A stretch of DNA of 16,852 nt from Ruminococcaceae bacterium UBA3220 (lineage in GTDB: Bacteria; Bacillota; Clostridia; Oscillospirales; Acutalibacteraceae): contig DEWC01000026.1 of the NCBI GenBank assembly GCA_002363095.1, forward strand, positions 8,607-25,458. Direction: 5' to 3'. The notes under the pieces were generated by a model. The model did not search any database. It had not been told where the DNA came from and saw only the letters and a program-made list of their open reading frames with translations. The translations under genes and the position numbers were made by a program. Below are positions 1-7,248 of the stretch, in pieces. Each line of letters starts with the position of its first letter. The first letter of the stretch is position 1.

Positions 1-474
1 ATTTTTTATCTGTTCGGTCTCGTCCTCAGGGAGTTGCGCAACCGTCTCTTTCGCAAGGTCGCGACCTATCCCCTTTTCACAGAGTTTATAGTAAATCTGC
101 CTTTTTGATGTGTTCGCCTCAAAAAGCCTTTCGGCATACCTTTTGGCAAATCGGTTATCGTCAATAAGACCGAGTTCGACAAGTTTTGCAATAACCCTTG
201 CAGATGTTTCCTTCGAAAATCGCGCCTTTGTAAGTTTACCGTAAAGCCCTTTTTCGGTATGGTCGCTTCTGTCAAGATACCAAAGCGCCCTCGATTTCGC
301 CCTCATATAATCCGAAAGTTCCAAAATCCCGTCAAGTTCTCCTGCCGACAAAACCGTTCCTTCTTTTATACCTTTAAGGGCGACTGCATCTTTGTCGACA
401 AGAACATCTTCAAAGTCTTGGAATTCTATTCTTACAAGATGTCCCTTTTCCTTTTTTGTTGCGACTACGAGCAT
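1..474 (-). CDS. recX: RecX regulatory protein, C-terminus cut by window edge
   Basis: RecX binds RecA filaments and modulates recombinase activity in the cytoplasm. Translating the minus strand from the ATG at 474-472 gives 158 open residues, starting MLVVATKKEKGH and still open at base 1. The RecX helical-repeat signature is visible around residues 64-80 (ALWYLDRSDHTEKGLYGKL), followed by a second repeat containing LGLIDDNRFAKRYAERLF (about residues 103-120) and a start of a third (IYYKLCEKGIGRDLAKE). Clostridial RecX proteins are commonly about 200 residues, so roughly the last quarter is outside the window. The start codon overlaps the recA stop as TAATG, sharing one base, so translation is probably coupled to recA. 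The recA neighbour strongly supports the call. A shorter open frame at 66-275 in another register is a shadow of this gene. Confidence 0.9.
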   Translation of the reverse strand, partial: MLVVATKKEKGHLVRIEFQDFEDVLVDKDAVALKGIKEGTVLSAGELDGILELSDYMRAKSRALWYLDRSDHTEKGLYGKLTKARFSKETSARVIAKLVELGLIDDNRFAKRYAERLFEANTSKRQIYYKLCEKGIGRDLAKETVAQLPEDETEQIKN

Positions 475-1610
475 TATTCGTCAACCGCGATATCTATATC
501 GACTATCTTGCTGTCGGGCTTTTTTAAGTCTGCCGTGTCAACCGGTTCTATTGTTTCTTCCTTTGAATCGGCGGTCTTCGGATTCATAAGGGCGTTATAT
601 TTATCAATAATTTTTGTTTGAAGCTCGTTTGCTAAATCGGGGTTATCGCTAAGCAGCTGCTTAACATTTTCTTTTCCCTGACCCAAACGCTCGTCGTTAT
701 AATAGAACCACGCGCCCGAACGCTTCAAAATCTCGAATTTAAGCCCCATATCGACGAGCTCGCCTATCTTGGATATTCCTTTGCCGTAGATAACATCGAA
801 TTCCGCCTCTTTGAACGGGGGTGCTACCTTGTTTTTAACTACCTTGGCTCTTGTTCTTGTGCCTATCGGCTCGCTGCCGTTTTTAAGGGTCTCGATTTTT
901 CTTATGTCAATTCTGACAGAAGCGTAAAATTTAAGCGCTCTGCCTCCCGTTGTCGTTTCGGGGTTACCGTAGAGGACGCCGATTTTTTCACGCAACTGAT
1001 TGATAAATATTGCGCAGCAGTTTGATTTTGATAACGCGCCGGTGAGTTTTCTCATAGCCTGCGACATAAGACGCGCCAACTGTCCCACATGACTGTCGCC
1101 CATTTCGCCCTCAATCTCCGCCTTTGTTACAAGGGCGGCGACCGAGTCGATAACTATGATATCTACCGCGCCCGAGCGTACGAGGGCTTCGGCAATTTCA
1201 AGCGCCTGCTCGCCCGAATCGGGTTGCGAAACGAGAAGCGAATCGATATCAACGCCTAAGTTTCCGGCATAAACCGGGTCAAGGGCGTGCTCAACATCGA
1301 TAAAAGCCGCCGTTCCGCCCTGCTTTTGGGCTTCGGCAACACAGTGGAGCGCCACGGTAGTTTTACCCGAAGATTCGGGACCGTAAATCTCGACAATTCT
1401 TCCCTTCGGGATACCGCCTATTCCGAGCGCCATATCAAGGGAGAGCGAGCCGGTGCTTATGTGCTCAACATTCATTGAAGCGTTTTCACCGAGACGCATA
1501 ACGGCGCCCTTGCCGTACTGTTTTTCAATCTGTTCAACCGCCGTTTGCAGAGCTCTCGCCTTTGCGTCAATACCGGTTGAATCATTTGTTTTTACTTTTT
1601 TGTCTGCCAT
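474..1610 (-). CDS. recA: Recombinase RecA
   Basis: RecA forms ATP-dependent filaments on single-stranded DNA, performs homologous strand exchange and triggers LexA self-cleavage. The 378-residue protein is full length. Walker A is GPESSGKTT (77-85), Walker B is IIVIDS (151-156), loop L1 is EGEMGDSHVG (167-176), and the L2/polymerisation region contains INQLREKIG and GNPETTTGGRALKFYASVRID (about 204-235). The C-terminal tail is acidic (IVDIDIAVDE), as usual. The ATG at 1610 follows a GGAGG ribosome binding site with about 8 bases spacing. Only 47 bases separate it from the prmC stop, so it looks like part of the upstream operon, and no CGAAC-N4-GTTCG LexA box was found by eye in that gap. One local oddity is the order GQLARLMSQ (176-184) just after L1, where many RecAs read GLQAR or GLAAR. 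Confidence 0.98.
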   Translation of the reverse strand: MADKKVKTNDSTGIDAKARALQTAVEQIEKQYGKGAVMRLGENASMNVEHISTGSLSLDMALGIGGIPKGRIVEIYGPESSGKTTVALHCVAEAQKQGGTAAFIDVEHALDPVYAGNLGVDIDSLLVSQPDSGEQALEIAEALVRSGAVDIIVIDSVAALVTKAEIEGEMGDSHVGQLARLMSQAMRKLTGALSKSNCCAIFINQLREKIGVLYGNPETTTGGRALKFYASVRIDIRKIETLKNGSEPIGTRTRAKVVKNKVAPPFKEAEFDVIYGKGISKIGELVDMGLKFEILKRSGAWFYYNDERLGQGKENVKQLLSDNPDLANELQTKIIDKYNALMNPKTADSKEETIEPVDTADLKKPDSKIVDIDIAVDE

Positions 1611-1657
1611 GGTTTTTTACCTCCGAAAAATAAAATTAGGGTTTATCTTAATTTTAC

Positions 1658-2500
1658 TTAATCTACTGTCCCGAAAATTACTCTCTCATTTTCGTAATAA
1701 TCTTTTTTTACGGTAATATTCTTATATCCGCTTCTTTCAAGGATGTTCTTTACCGCGTCCGCCCCGTCAAACCCGATTTCGAAAACCAGCCTTCCGCCGG
1801 GCTTTAAAGAATTTTTATATTCCTTTGCGATAAATCTGTAAAAATCCAGCCCGTCCGCTCCGCCGTCAAGCGCCGATACGGGTTCAAATCTTACTTCGGG
1901 TTGAAGTTTTGCGATTTCATCCGATTTCACATAGGGCGGATTGCTGACTATAAGGTCGTATTTTTCATCGCTCCCGATTTTTTCAAAAACATCACCTTTA
2001 AGAAGTTTCGCGTTTTCGGGTGCGTTTTGTTTTATGTTTTCTTCCAAAAAGGCAATCGGTTCGGGATATTTCTCGGCAAGCGTTACTAAGGAGTCCTGCT
2101 TCTCGGCGGCGAGGGTTATTCCGATGCATCCCGTTCCGGCGCAAAGGTCCAAAACCTTGGGGTTTTTAATATCTTTTATCAAATCAATGCAGGTCTCTGC
2201 CACAATTTCGGTATCCTGCCTCGGAATAAGAACGCCGGGGCCCACCTTGTATCTCCTGCCGTAAAAATCCCAAAAGCCCAAAATATATTGAAGCGGGTAT
2301 CTTTTAAGCCTTTCTTTTAACACCGCTTCCATACAGTCCTTTTGAAAATCGGTAAGGCTCTCGGTGTAGTTTAAAAGTATCTCCTTGTTAGTGTACCCGG
2401 TTACATACTTGATAATCTGCTTTGCCTCGAAAACATAGTCTTCGATTTGCGCTTCTTTAAGCTGTGATTTTATATCGCCGTACGCCTCAAATATCGTCAT
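1658..2500 (-). CDS. prmC: Peptide chain release factor N5-glutamine methyltransferase PrmC (HemK)
   Basis: PrmC methylates the glutamine of the GGQ motif in release factors RF1 and RF2, using S-adenosylmethionine. From the chosen start the protein has 280 residues, the family's normal length. Visible motifs are PLQYILG (69-75), IPRQDTE (92-98), the SAM-binding LDLCAGTGCIG (118-127) and the catalytic NPPY (187-190). The chosen ATG at 2500 gives the family-typical N-terminus MTIFEAYGDIKSQ and overlaps the DUF1385 gene by 14 bases, with GGAG about 12 bases upstream. An alternative ATG at 2521 has AGGA at a better spacing (about 5 bases) and would add seven residues; the open frame extends to 2554. 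Pairing of a DUF1385 gene with prmC is common in Firmicutes, although prfA is absent here and recA follows instead. Confidence 0.95.
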   Translation of the reverse strand: MTIFEAYGDIKSQLKEAQIEDYVFEAKQIIKYVTGYTNKEILLNYTESLTDFQKDCMEAVLKERLKRYPLQYILGFWDFYGRRYKVGPGVLIPRQDTEIVAETCIDLIKDIKNPKVLDLCAGTGCIGITLAAEKQDSLVTLAEKYPEPIAFLEENIKQNAPENAKLLKGDVFEKIGSDEKYDLIVSNPPYVKSDEIAKLQPEVRFEPVSALDGGADGLDFYRFIAKEYKNSLKPGGRLVFEIGFDGADAVKNILERSGYKNITVKKDYYENERVIFGTVD

Positions 2501-3488
2501 TTTGCAAATCTTCTCCGTCATCACTTTCCTGCCCGTCAACGCTTCTGTCAACATCCGGATTTTCGGGCTCGCAGGCGCGAAGGGCGGCTATTGCTATCTC
2601 TATCATATCGTCCTGAGGCTCCTTGGTTGTTATCCTTTGCATCCAAAGTCCCGGTGCCGAAACGATTTTGGTAAAGATGTTGTCGTATTTTCCGCAAATT
2701 CTCAAAATTTCAAAACCGACGCCGCAGATAACGGGAATAAGCAGGATTTTTACTGCGACCCATATATAAACGAAATCATAAACGCCCGGGAATATGAGTT
2801 GAACGAGGGTCGAAAAAAGCACGCTCACGATAATCATAAGGATTAAAAACGATGTCCCGCAACGCGGATGAAATCTTTTTTGCTTTTTAACATTTTCAAC
2901 CGTTAAAGGCAACCCCTTCTCGTAACAGAAAATGGTTTTATGCTCTGCGCCGTGATACATAAAAATACGCTTCATATCCTTCATAAAGGATACCGCCAGC
3001 ATATAGCCCACAAACAAAACAAGTTTTATCAGCTGCTCGATGCTCGCCTTTGTGATGTCGCTGAATTCGGCGGAAAAGAGAGTTTGAAGTCCTCTTGCGA
3101 CAAGGCTCGGAAGCCACATAAATAAAACTACCGAAAGCACAATGCCCAGAACGGTCCCGACTATCATTATTGCGTTTGTAAGTGTATTCTTGCTTTTTTC
3201 GGACATTTTTTCGGTGCCCTCTGCCTCGTCTAAATCGGTAAATCCCGAAATATCGGCAGATTTCATCATCGCTTTATATCCTGTTATCATAGATTCGATA
3301 AAGGCGATTATTCCTCTTATTGCCGGAATTCTGAAAAATGCGAAACGCTTTCGTAAATTTATCTCCGCGGGATATGAGATGTCAATCGTTTTGTCCGGCT
3401 TTCTTACCGCCATCGCGGTTTTTTCCGGACTTTTCATCATTATTCCCTCTATAAGTGCCTGTCCGCCTATCGCGGTATATTTTGCCAT
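2487..3488 (-). CDS. DUF1385 (YqhQ-like) multi-pass membrane protein
   Basis: This is a 333-residue member of the DUF1385/YqhQ family, whose biochemical function I do not know. The family's N-terminal signature GGQALIEGIMMKSP (8-21) is present, as are the conserved FMYHGAEHKTIFCYE block (176-190) and HPRCGTSFL (207-215); the His, Glu and Cys residues there suggest a metal or catalytic site (inference). Hydrophobic segments at about 104-128, 153-169, 214-234 and 238-263 predict four membrane passes. The C-terminal 25 residues are strongly acidic (DVDRSVDGQESDDGEDLQ) and probably cytoplasmic. The ATG at 3488 is preceded by AGAGGT at about 7 bases. It begins only 18 bases after the histidine kinase stop and overlaps prmC, so it is cotranscribed with both. 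Confidence 0.9.
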   Translation of the reverse strand: MAKYTAIGGQALIEGIMMKSPEKTAMAVRKPDKTIDISYPAEINLRKRFAFFRIPAIRGIIAFIESMITGYKAMMKSADISGFTDLDEAEGTEKMSEKSKNTLTNAIMIVGTVLGIVLSVVLFMWLPSLVARGLQTLFSAEFSDITKASIEQLIKLVLFVGYMLAVSFMKDMKRIFMYHGAEHKTIFCYEKGLPLTVENVKKQKRFHPRCGTSFLILMIIVSVLFSTLVQLIFPGVYDFVYIWVAVKILLIPVICGVGFEILRICGKYDNIFTKIVSAPGLWMQRITTKEPQDDMIEIAIAALRACEPENPDVDRSVDGQESDDGEDLQNDDI

Positions 3489-3506
3489 TTGTTTTACCTC
3501 TTTATT

Positions 3507-5039
3507 TCATTCGCCGTCTGTTTCAAAAATCTCAACGGGATTTTTCTCGGTTTCCTCTTTAATTTCCTGGGTTTCGGGTATTTCGTCCTCTTTTGTGAGA
3601 ATAACCTCTTCGGTAGAGACGGGTTGTTGTTGCTCGGGCTCCTCATATAACGGGAACACCACCGTTACGGTTGTTCCTACCCCCTCTGTACTTTCAAGGA
3701 AGATAAGTCCGTTGTGCTGTTTCATAATCTCGTCGGCAACGGCAAGCCCTATTCCGCTTCCTCTTACGGTTTTGTTCGATTTAAAGAATTTTTCTTTAAC
3801 ATGGTCGATATCCTGAGCGGGGATTCCTACGCCTGTATCCTTAACGACAATCTTGACGCATCCTTCCTCCTGCTCGGTGGTTATAAGCACAAGACCGCCC
3901 TTTTCGGTATATTTGACCGCATTGTCTATGATGTTTATAAACACCTGTTTAAGCCTGTCGGTATCGCCTAAAACCTTTATTTCGTTTTCAGGCTTTGTAA
4001 AGGAAATTTCAAGCCCCTGCTTTTTCGCAAGCTCGGTATACATATCGGCGGCTACCGAAACGACATCAACGATATTTATCGGCCGCACATTTACGGTAAG
4101 TCTGCCCGACTGCATTCTCGAAAAGTCAAGAAGTTCTTCAACAAGACTTGAAAGGCGCTCCGCCTCGCTTAGAACGACATCGAGCCCTCGGCCTACAAGT
4201 TCTTCGTCGGTGCCGAGCGACATTTTCGCCGTTTCACCCCAGCCTTTAATGGCGGTAAGCGGCGTTCGAAGTTCATGAGAAACCGACGAAATGAAATCGT
4301 TTTTCATTTTTTCAGCCTGATTGAGTTCGCCCGCCATGGAGTTAATGGCATCGCACAACTCGCCTATTTCGTCGTTGCTGTCAATTCGGATATGCCCGTC
4401 AAATTCGCCCATCGCGATTTTTCTTGACATATTGCTGACCTCTCTTATCGGGTTTACAATCGACTTGACAAAAAAATGCCCGGAAATTGTGTATATCGCG
4501 AAAATCCCGAGAGATAAAAGACAAATCAGGATTATGTTTAAAGCTATTTGCCGGTTGGTGGCTTTAAGCGAAGTTATCCAGCGATATGCTCCCACATATT
4601 CGCCCGATTTATCATAAACGGCGGTCGTAACGGCATAAATCTTTTCGCCGCCTGCGTTTTTGCCGTTATAAACCGCTGTTTTTTCGTTCGATTTCAGAGC
4701 CTGCTCATAGTCGGGCGCCACATTTTTTTCGGGCAAAACTCCCGTTGTCGACAAGAACAGATTTCCGTCTTTATCAAAGACCTGAACCTCGATTTTGTCC
4801 TTATAGGCAAAAGCCTGCGACACCGATACGGCAACCTCTTTGAAATTATCGGCGTTGGTTTGCTTCAAAACCGAAAAATCGTAGGCATAATCGTTGCCGA
4901 GCGAGCGCACGCGTTCAATATAACTTGAAGAAATGAAGGCGGAAAGCAAAACGGCAACCGTTACAACAACGGCAACTACAATCAAAAAAACATTGGTAAA
5001 CCAGCGAAAGGCTATGCCCCTGAATTTTACGAGTCTCAT
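3507..5039 (-). CDS. Sensor histidine kinase (PhoR/ResE-like, HAMP-HisKA-HATPase)
   Basis: This 510-residue membrane kinase should autophosphorylate and pass phosphate to the response regulator encoded just upstream. An N-terminal membrane helix (about 14-36) is followed by an extracytoplasmic sensor of about 125 residues, a second helix (about 166-187) and a HAMP linker (about 188-241). The HisKA box SSVSHELRTPLTAIKG puts the phosphoacceptor at His255. The N box contains INIIDNAVKYT (368-378), the G1 box is DTGVGIP (401-407) and the G2 box is GSGIGLAVADEI (427-438). The domain ends near 464 and is followed by an unusual 46-residue tail rich in Glu, Gln, Pro and Thr. An AAGGAGTG ribosome binding site lies about 8 bases before the ATG. 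It starts 39 bases after the response regulator stop. The ligand cannot be told from the sequence. Confidence 0.96.
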   Translation of the reverse strand: MRLVKFRGIAFRWFTNVFLIVVAVVVTVAVLLSAFISSSYIERVRSLGNDYAYDFSVLKQTNADNFKEVAVSVSQAFAYKDKIEVQVFDKDGNLFLSTTGVLPEKNVAPDYEQALKSNEKTAVYNGKNAGGEKIYAVTTAVYDKSGEYVGAYRWITSLKATNRQIALNIILICLLSLGIFAIYTISGHFFVKSIVNPIREVSNMSRKIAMGEFDGHIRIDSNDEIGELCDAINSMAGELNQAEKMKNDFISSVSHELRTPLTAIKGWGETAKMSLGTDEELVGRGLDVVLSEAERLSSLVEELLDFSRMQSGRLTVNVRPINIVDVVSVAADMYTELAKKQGLEISFTKPENEIKVLGDTDRLKQVFINIIDNAVKYTEKGGLVLITTEQEEGCVKIVVKDTGVGIPAQDIDHVKEKFFKSNKTVRGSGIGLAVADEIMKQHNGLIFLESTEGVGTTVTVVFPLYEEPEQQQPVSTEEVILTKEDEIPETQEIKEETEKNPVEIFETDGE

Positions 5040-5078
5040 TTTGCTTCACTCCTTTTCCCGAAATTGTTTTTTACCCTT

Positions 5079-5780
5079 TTAGTCGGTATTCCACTTATAT
5101 CCCTGTCCCCAAACGGTTACGAGATAACGCGGGAAGGACGGGTCGTCCTCGATTTTCATACGAAGGCGTCTTATATTAACATCAACGATTTTTTCTTCTC
5201 CGAAATAACTTTGTCCCCAAACATGCACCAATATACTTTCGCGCTTAAGAGGGACATCGGGGTTGCTGAAAAAATATTCCATTATCTGAAATTCAACCTG
5301 GGTGAGTTCGATATTCTTTCCGTTTCTCGAAAGGGTTCGGCGACGAAGGTCGAGCACAAATTCGCCGAGTTTGATTTTGCTCGCTTCGTCCGCCTTTACC
5401 TCGCTTTTCAGGGTAACCCTTCTGTGAAGCGAATCTACCCTTGCGAGAAGCTCTGCCGGCGAAAAAGGCTTTGTTACATAATCGTCCGCACCGGTCATAA
5501 GTCCGCTTATTTTATCCATTTCCTGCGATTTTGCGGTAAGCATTATTATACCTATGCGCTGATTTGTTTTTCTGATTTCCTTACAAACGGTGATGCCGTC
5601 AATACCCGGCATCATAATGTCAAGAAGAGCAATATCAAAGCCCAGAACATCGGTCTTGAAAATATCCAGCGCCTCTTCACCCGACGCGGCTTCGACCGTG
5701 TCATAGCCGGCGCGTTTGAGGTTTATAGCCTCAAACTCTCTTATGGCGTCTTCATCCTCAACGATAAGCACCCGCTTCAT
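5079..5780 (-). CDS. OmpR/PhoB-family response regulator
   Basis: This is a two-domain DNA-binding regulator of 233 residues. The receiver domain (1-120) has the acidic pair Glu8/Asp9, phosphoacceptor Asp54 (ALLDIMMPGIDG), Thr82 and Lys104 (KPFSPAELLARV). The winged-helix domain (about 136-232) contains LTQVEFQIMEYFFSNP and the recognition-helix region VDVNIRRLRMKIEDD, and ends in VTVWGQGYKW. The start is the ATG at 5780, with GGAGG 8 bases upstream; the open frame also begins at a TTG at 5795, but that codon sits against the ribosome binding site and is rejected. It begins 18 bases after the lipoprotein gene and is followed 39 bases later by its likely cognate kinase. Response regulators of this class often bind direct repeats near their own promoter; no such repeat was identified here, but a palindrome lies at 7144-7169. 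Confidence 0.96.
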   Translation of the reverse strand: MKRVLIVEDEDAIREFEAINLKRAGYDTVEAASGEEALDIFKTDVLGFDIALLDIMMPGIDGITVCKEIRKTNQRIGIIMLTAKSQEMDKISGLMTGADDYVTKPFSPAELLARVDSLHRRVTLKSEVKADEASKIKLGEFVLDLRRRTLSRNGKNIELTQVEFQIMEYFFSNPDVPLKRESILVHVWGQSYFGEEKIVDVNIRRLRMKIEDDPSFPRYLVTVWGQGYKWNTD

Positions 5781-5798
5781 CCGTTTTTCCTCCAAACA

Positions 5799-7079
5799 TT
5801 AAAAATCGTTAAACTTGAACATTTTTTTGATTTTGCCTTTGCCAAGTCCCGCTTTTTGACCTTCGTCCTTAATATCTATCACAAAAGATTCGCCGTTCTT
5901 TGTAGCCAGAACCTCGCCGTTTTCGGATTTTGATTCGGCGCCGTCGGGAATTACCGCTATCGAGAACAGTTCCTTTTCGGAATTGTCATCGCCTTTATAA
6001 AAAACGCGTCTTTTGCGTTCCTCGGAGTTTTTTGTAACCTTTATTTTTCCGTACAACTCCGGGGGCAATACAATGCTGTATCCGTCCACAACATTCACAA
6101 ACGCCGATTCTTTCATTTCGAGGCTTTTACCGTCAAAGGAATACCAGTTTAAATGATTTACCCCGTTCTCGGTTGCCGAGGGGTCATCGGCGGGAATGGG
6201 TATTTCCAAAACCCCGTCGCCGTCAATATCGTAAAAAGGTATTCCGGCGGTTCGAATGTTTTTGGAAGTCCCGTTTGATTGCTGACCAAGCGAATTAACA
6301 AGTTTTCCGCCCGAAATCAACAAAACTTCGGTTATGGCTCCCACGCCTTTTATTTCGTCAAGATAAATCGCCGGTTTTCCGTTTGAGAGGGGGGCGAAAA
6401 CCATCCTGTTGACCGAGGTGGCGTTGCCGTCAAGCGAGCAGGAAGTGAATTTGGAAAAGGACTTTCCGCTTAACGCGTAAACTACCGCAGTGTTGGTCAT
6501 ACTCTTTTGGCTTAATTTTTGTATTATCAACTGGTTTTTGCCGTTGCTTAAAATATCGTTGCACAAAAAGTTTGTATATTCCGCTCTCATAAGCTCGGCA
6601 GGCCTTCCCGATTGAAGCTTGAACACAACAAGCGTCTTTTCGTTGTTGCCGTAAACCTCAAAGCCCGCCGCAATTTCTTTTGTTCCGTCGCCGTTAAAGT
6701 CGCAACACTCGATTTTTTCGACCCCTGCCGCGGTGATGGGAAAATCAGACGCCGTTTGATATTTCCCCGAGTTTTTAACAAGAAAACTCAAATGCATCTG
6801 TTTTTCCTCTTTGTCGGCTTGACTGTAAAAGGCTATTGCCTCTTTTGTTCCGTCGCCGTCAAGGTCTTCGAGGACAATGGCGCTCCGTTTCTCGCCGAGC
6901 GAAGGATATTCAAGGGTGTATGCCCCGCTGACATTTTCTTTTAGCGCCTTTTCAACCGCATACATTTCGCCGGTCAACTGCGGAGTTTTTAAAAGTTCGC
7001 TTGTATCGGCAACCAAACCGCACCCGCACAGCGTAATCAAAACAGCAACGCAAATCGTCAGACATAACAGTCTCTTCAC
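5799..7079 (-). CDS. Putative lipoprotein with FG-GAP/VCBS-type calcium-binding repeats
   Basis: This is a secreted, lipid-anchored protein of about 426 residues, of unknown specific role. The N-terminus has lysine and arginine, a hydrophobic stretch and a lipobox-like ending LITLCGC, giving Cys20 as the probable lipidated residue. Three Asp-rich DxDGDG loops are visible: DLDGDGTKE (72-80), DFNGDGTKE (127-135) and DIDGDGVLE (284-292), typical of VCBS/FG-GAP beta-propeller blades that bind calcium. I chose the GTG at 7079 because the purine run AAGGGGG lies about 8 bases upstream; the ATG at 7085 is possible, but only two bases separate it from that run. It is first in the operon and immediately precedes the two-component pair, which suggests, as inference only, an accessory sensor or a target of that pair. 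Confidence 0.85.
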   Translation of the reverse strand: MKRLLCLTICVAVLITLCGCGLVADTSELLKTPQLTGEMYAVEKALKENVSGAYTLEYPSLGEKRSAIVLEDLDGDGTKEAIAFYSQADKEEKQMHLSFLVKNSGKYQTASDFPITAAGVEKIECCDFNGDGTKEIAAGFEVYGNNEKTLVVFKLQSGRPAELMRAEYTNFLCNDILSNGKNQLIIQKLSQKSMTNTAVVYALSGKSFSKFTSCSLDGNATSVNRMVFAPLSNGKPAIYLDEIKGVGAITEVLLISGGKLVNSLGQQSNGTSKNIRTAGIPFYDIDGDGVLEIPIPADDPSATENGVNHLNWYSFDGKSLEMKESAFVNVVDGYSIVLPPELYGKIKVTKNSEERKRRVFYKGDDNSEKELFSIAVIPDGAESKSENGEVLATKNGESFVIDIKDEGQKAGLGKGKIKKMFKFNDF

Positions 7080-7112
7080 GGACATAACCCCCTTATTTTA
7101 GCATTTCAATCT

Positions 7113-7140
7113 ATTATATCATAAAAACCGTAAAAAGCAA
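7113..7140 (-). promoter_or_regulatory. Predicted sigma-A promoter of the lipoprotein/two-component/recA operon
   Basis: On the minus strand a perfect TATAAT (7113-7118) is preceded by TTGCTT (7135-7140) with a 16-base spacer. Transcription would begin near 7106, giving a leader of about 25 bases before the lipoprotein start. It is the only strong promoter seen before recX, so all seven downstream genes may use it. The weak -35 element fits an activated promoter (inference). Confidence 0.65.
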
Positions 7141-7143
7141 ATA

Positions 7144-7169
7144 TTTATTTATTATATATAATAAATAAA
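7144..7169. repeat. 26-bp perfect AT-only palindrome upstream of the operon promoter
   Basis: Bases 7144-7169 form an uninterrupted perfect inverted repeat centred on TTATATATAA (7152-7161), made only of A and T. It begins four bases upstream of the predicted -35 hexamer, where an activator or repressor site, or an UP-like element, would lie. It is not followed by a T-run appropriate for a terminator. Its protein partner is unknown. Confidence 0.7.
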
Positions 7170-7195
7170 AGTATAGCCACCCCGAATTTCCAATC

Positions 7196-7226
7196 AAAAA
7201 CCGACCGTCTCAGAAGGCGGTCGGTC
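7196..7226 (-). terminator. Intrinsic terminator of the metal efflux/U32 operon
   Basis: The minus strand reads ACCGACCG, an inner extension, and CGGTCGGT, followed by a short run of T. The stem comprises 7200-7210 pairing with 7215-7225, eleven pairs including one G-T, with loop CAGA on the plus strand. The T-tract is the complement of 7196-7200. It lies 23 bases after the U32 stop codon and separates that unit from the downstream operon. Confidence 0.85.
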
Positions 7227-7248
7227 AAACTTCGGTCAAACTGTTTAT

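Noticed and set aside
392..406. 15-base exact match TTGTCGACAAGAACA, also at 4745-4759
   Set aside because: Both copies are inside coding regions (recX and the kinase) in unrelated proteins; one such match is not surprising in a 17-kb window containing many Asp/Lys and Leu/Val codons.
2501..2554. Upstream extension of prmC to 2554
   Set aside because: It would overlap the DUF1385 gene by 68 bases and the added residues do not resemble PrmC N-termini; ATG 2500, or possibly 2521, is preferred.
3142..3816. Plus-strand open frame of 224 codons
   Set aside because: It runs antisense across the DUF1385 and kinase genes; the low-complexity Ser/Ile/Val-rich product is typical of the reverse strand of coding DNA.
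5064..5933. Long plus-strand open frame of 289 codons
   Set aside because: It lies antisense to the response regulator and the lipoprotein 3' end, starts at TTG, and its translation has no recognisable domain, while the opposite strand encodes a clear OmpR-family protein.
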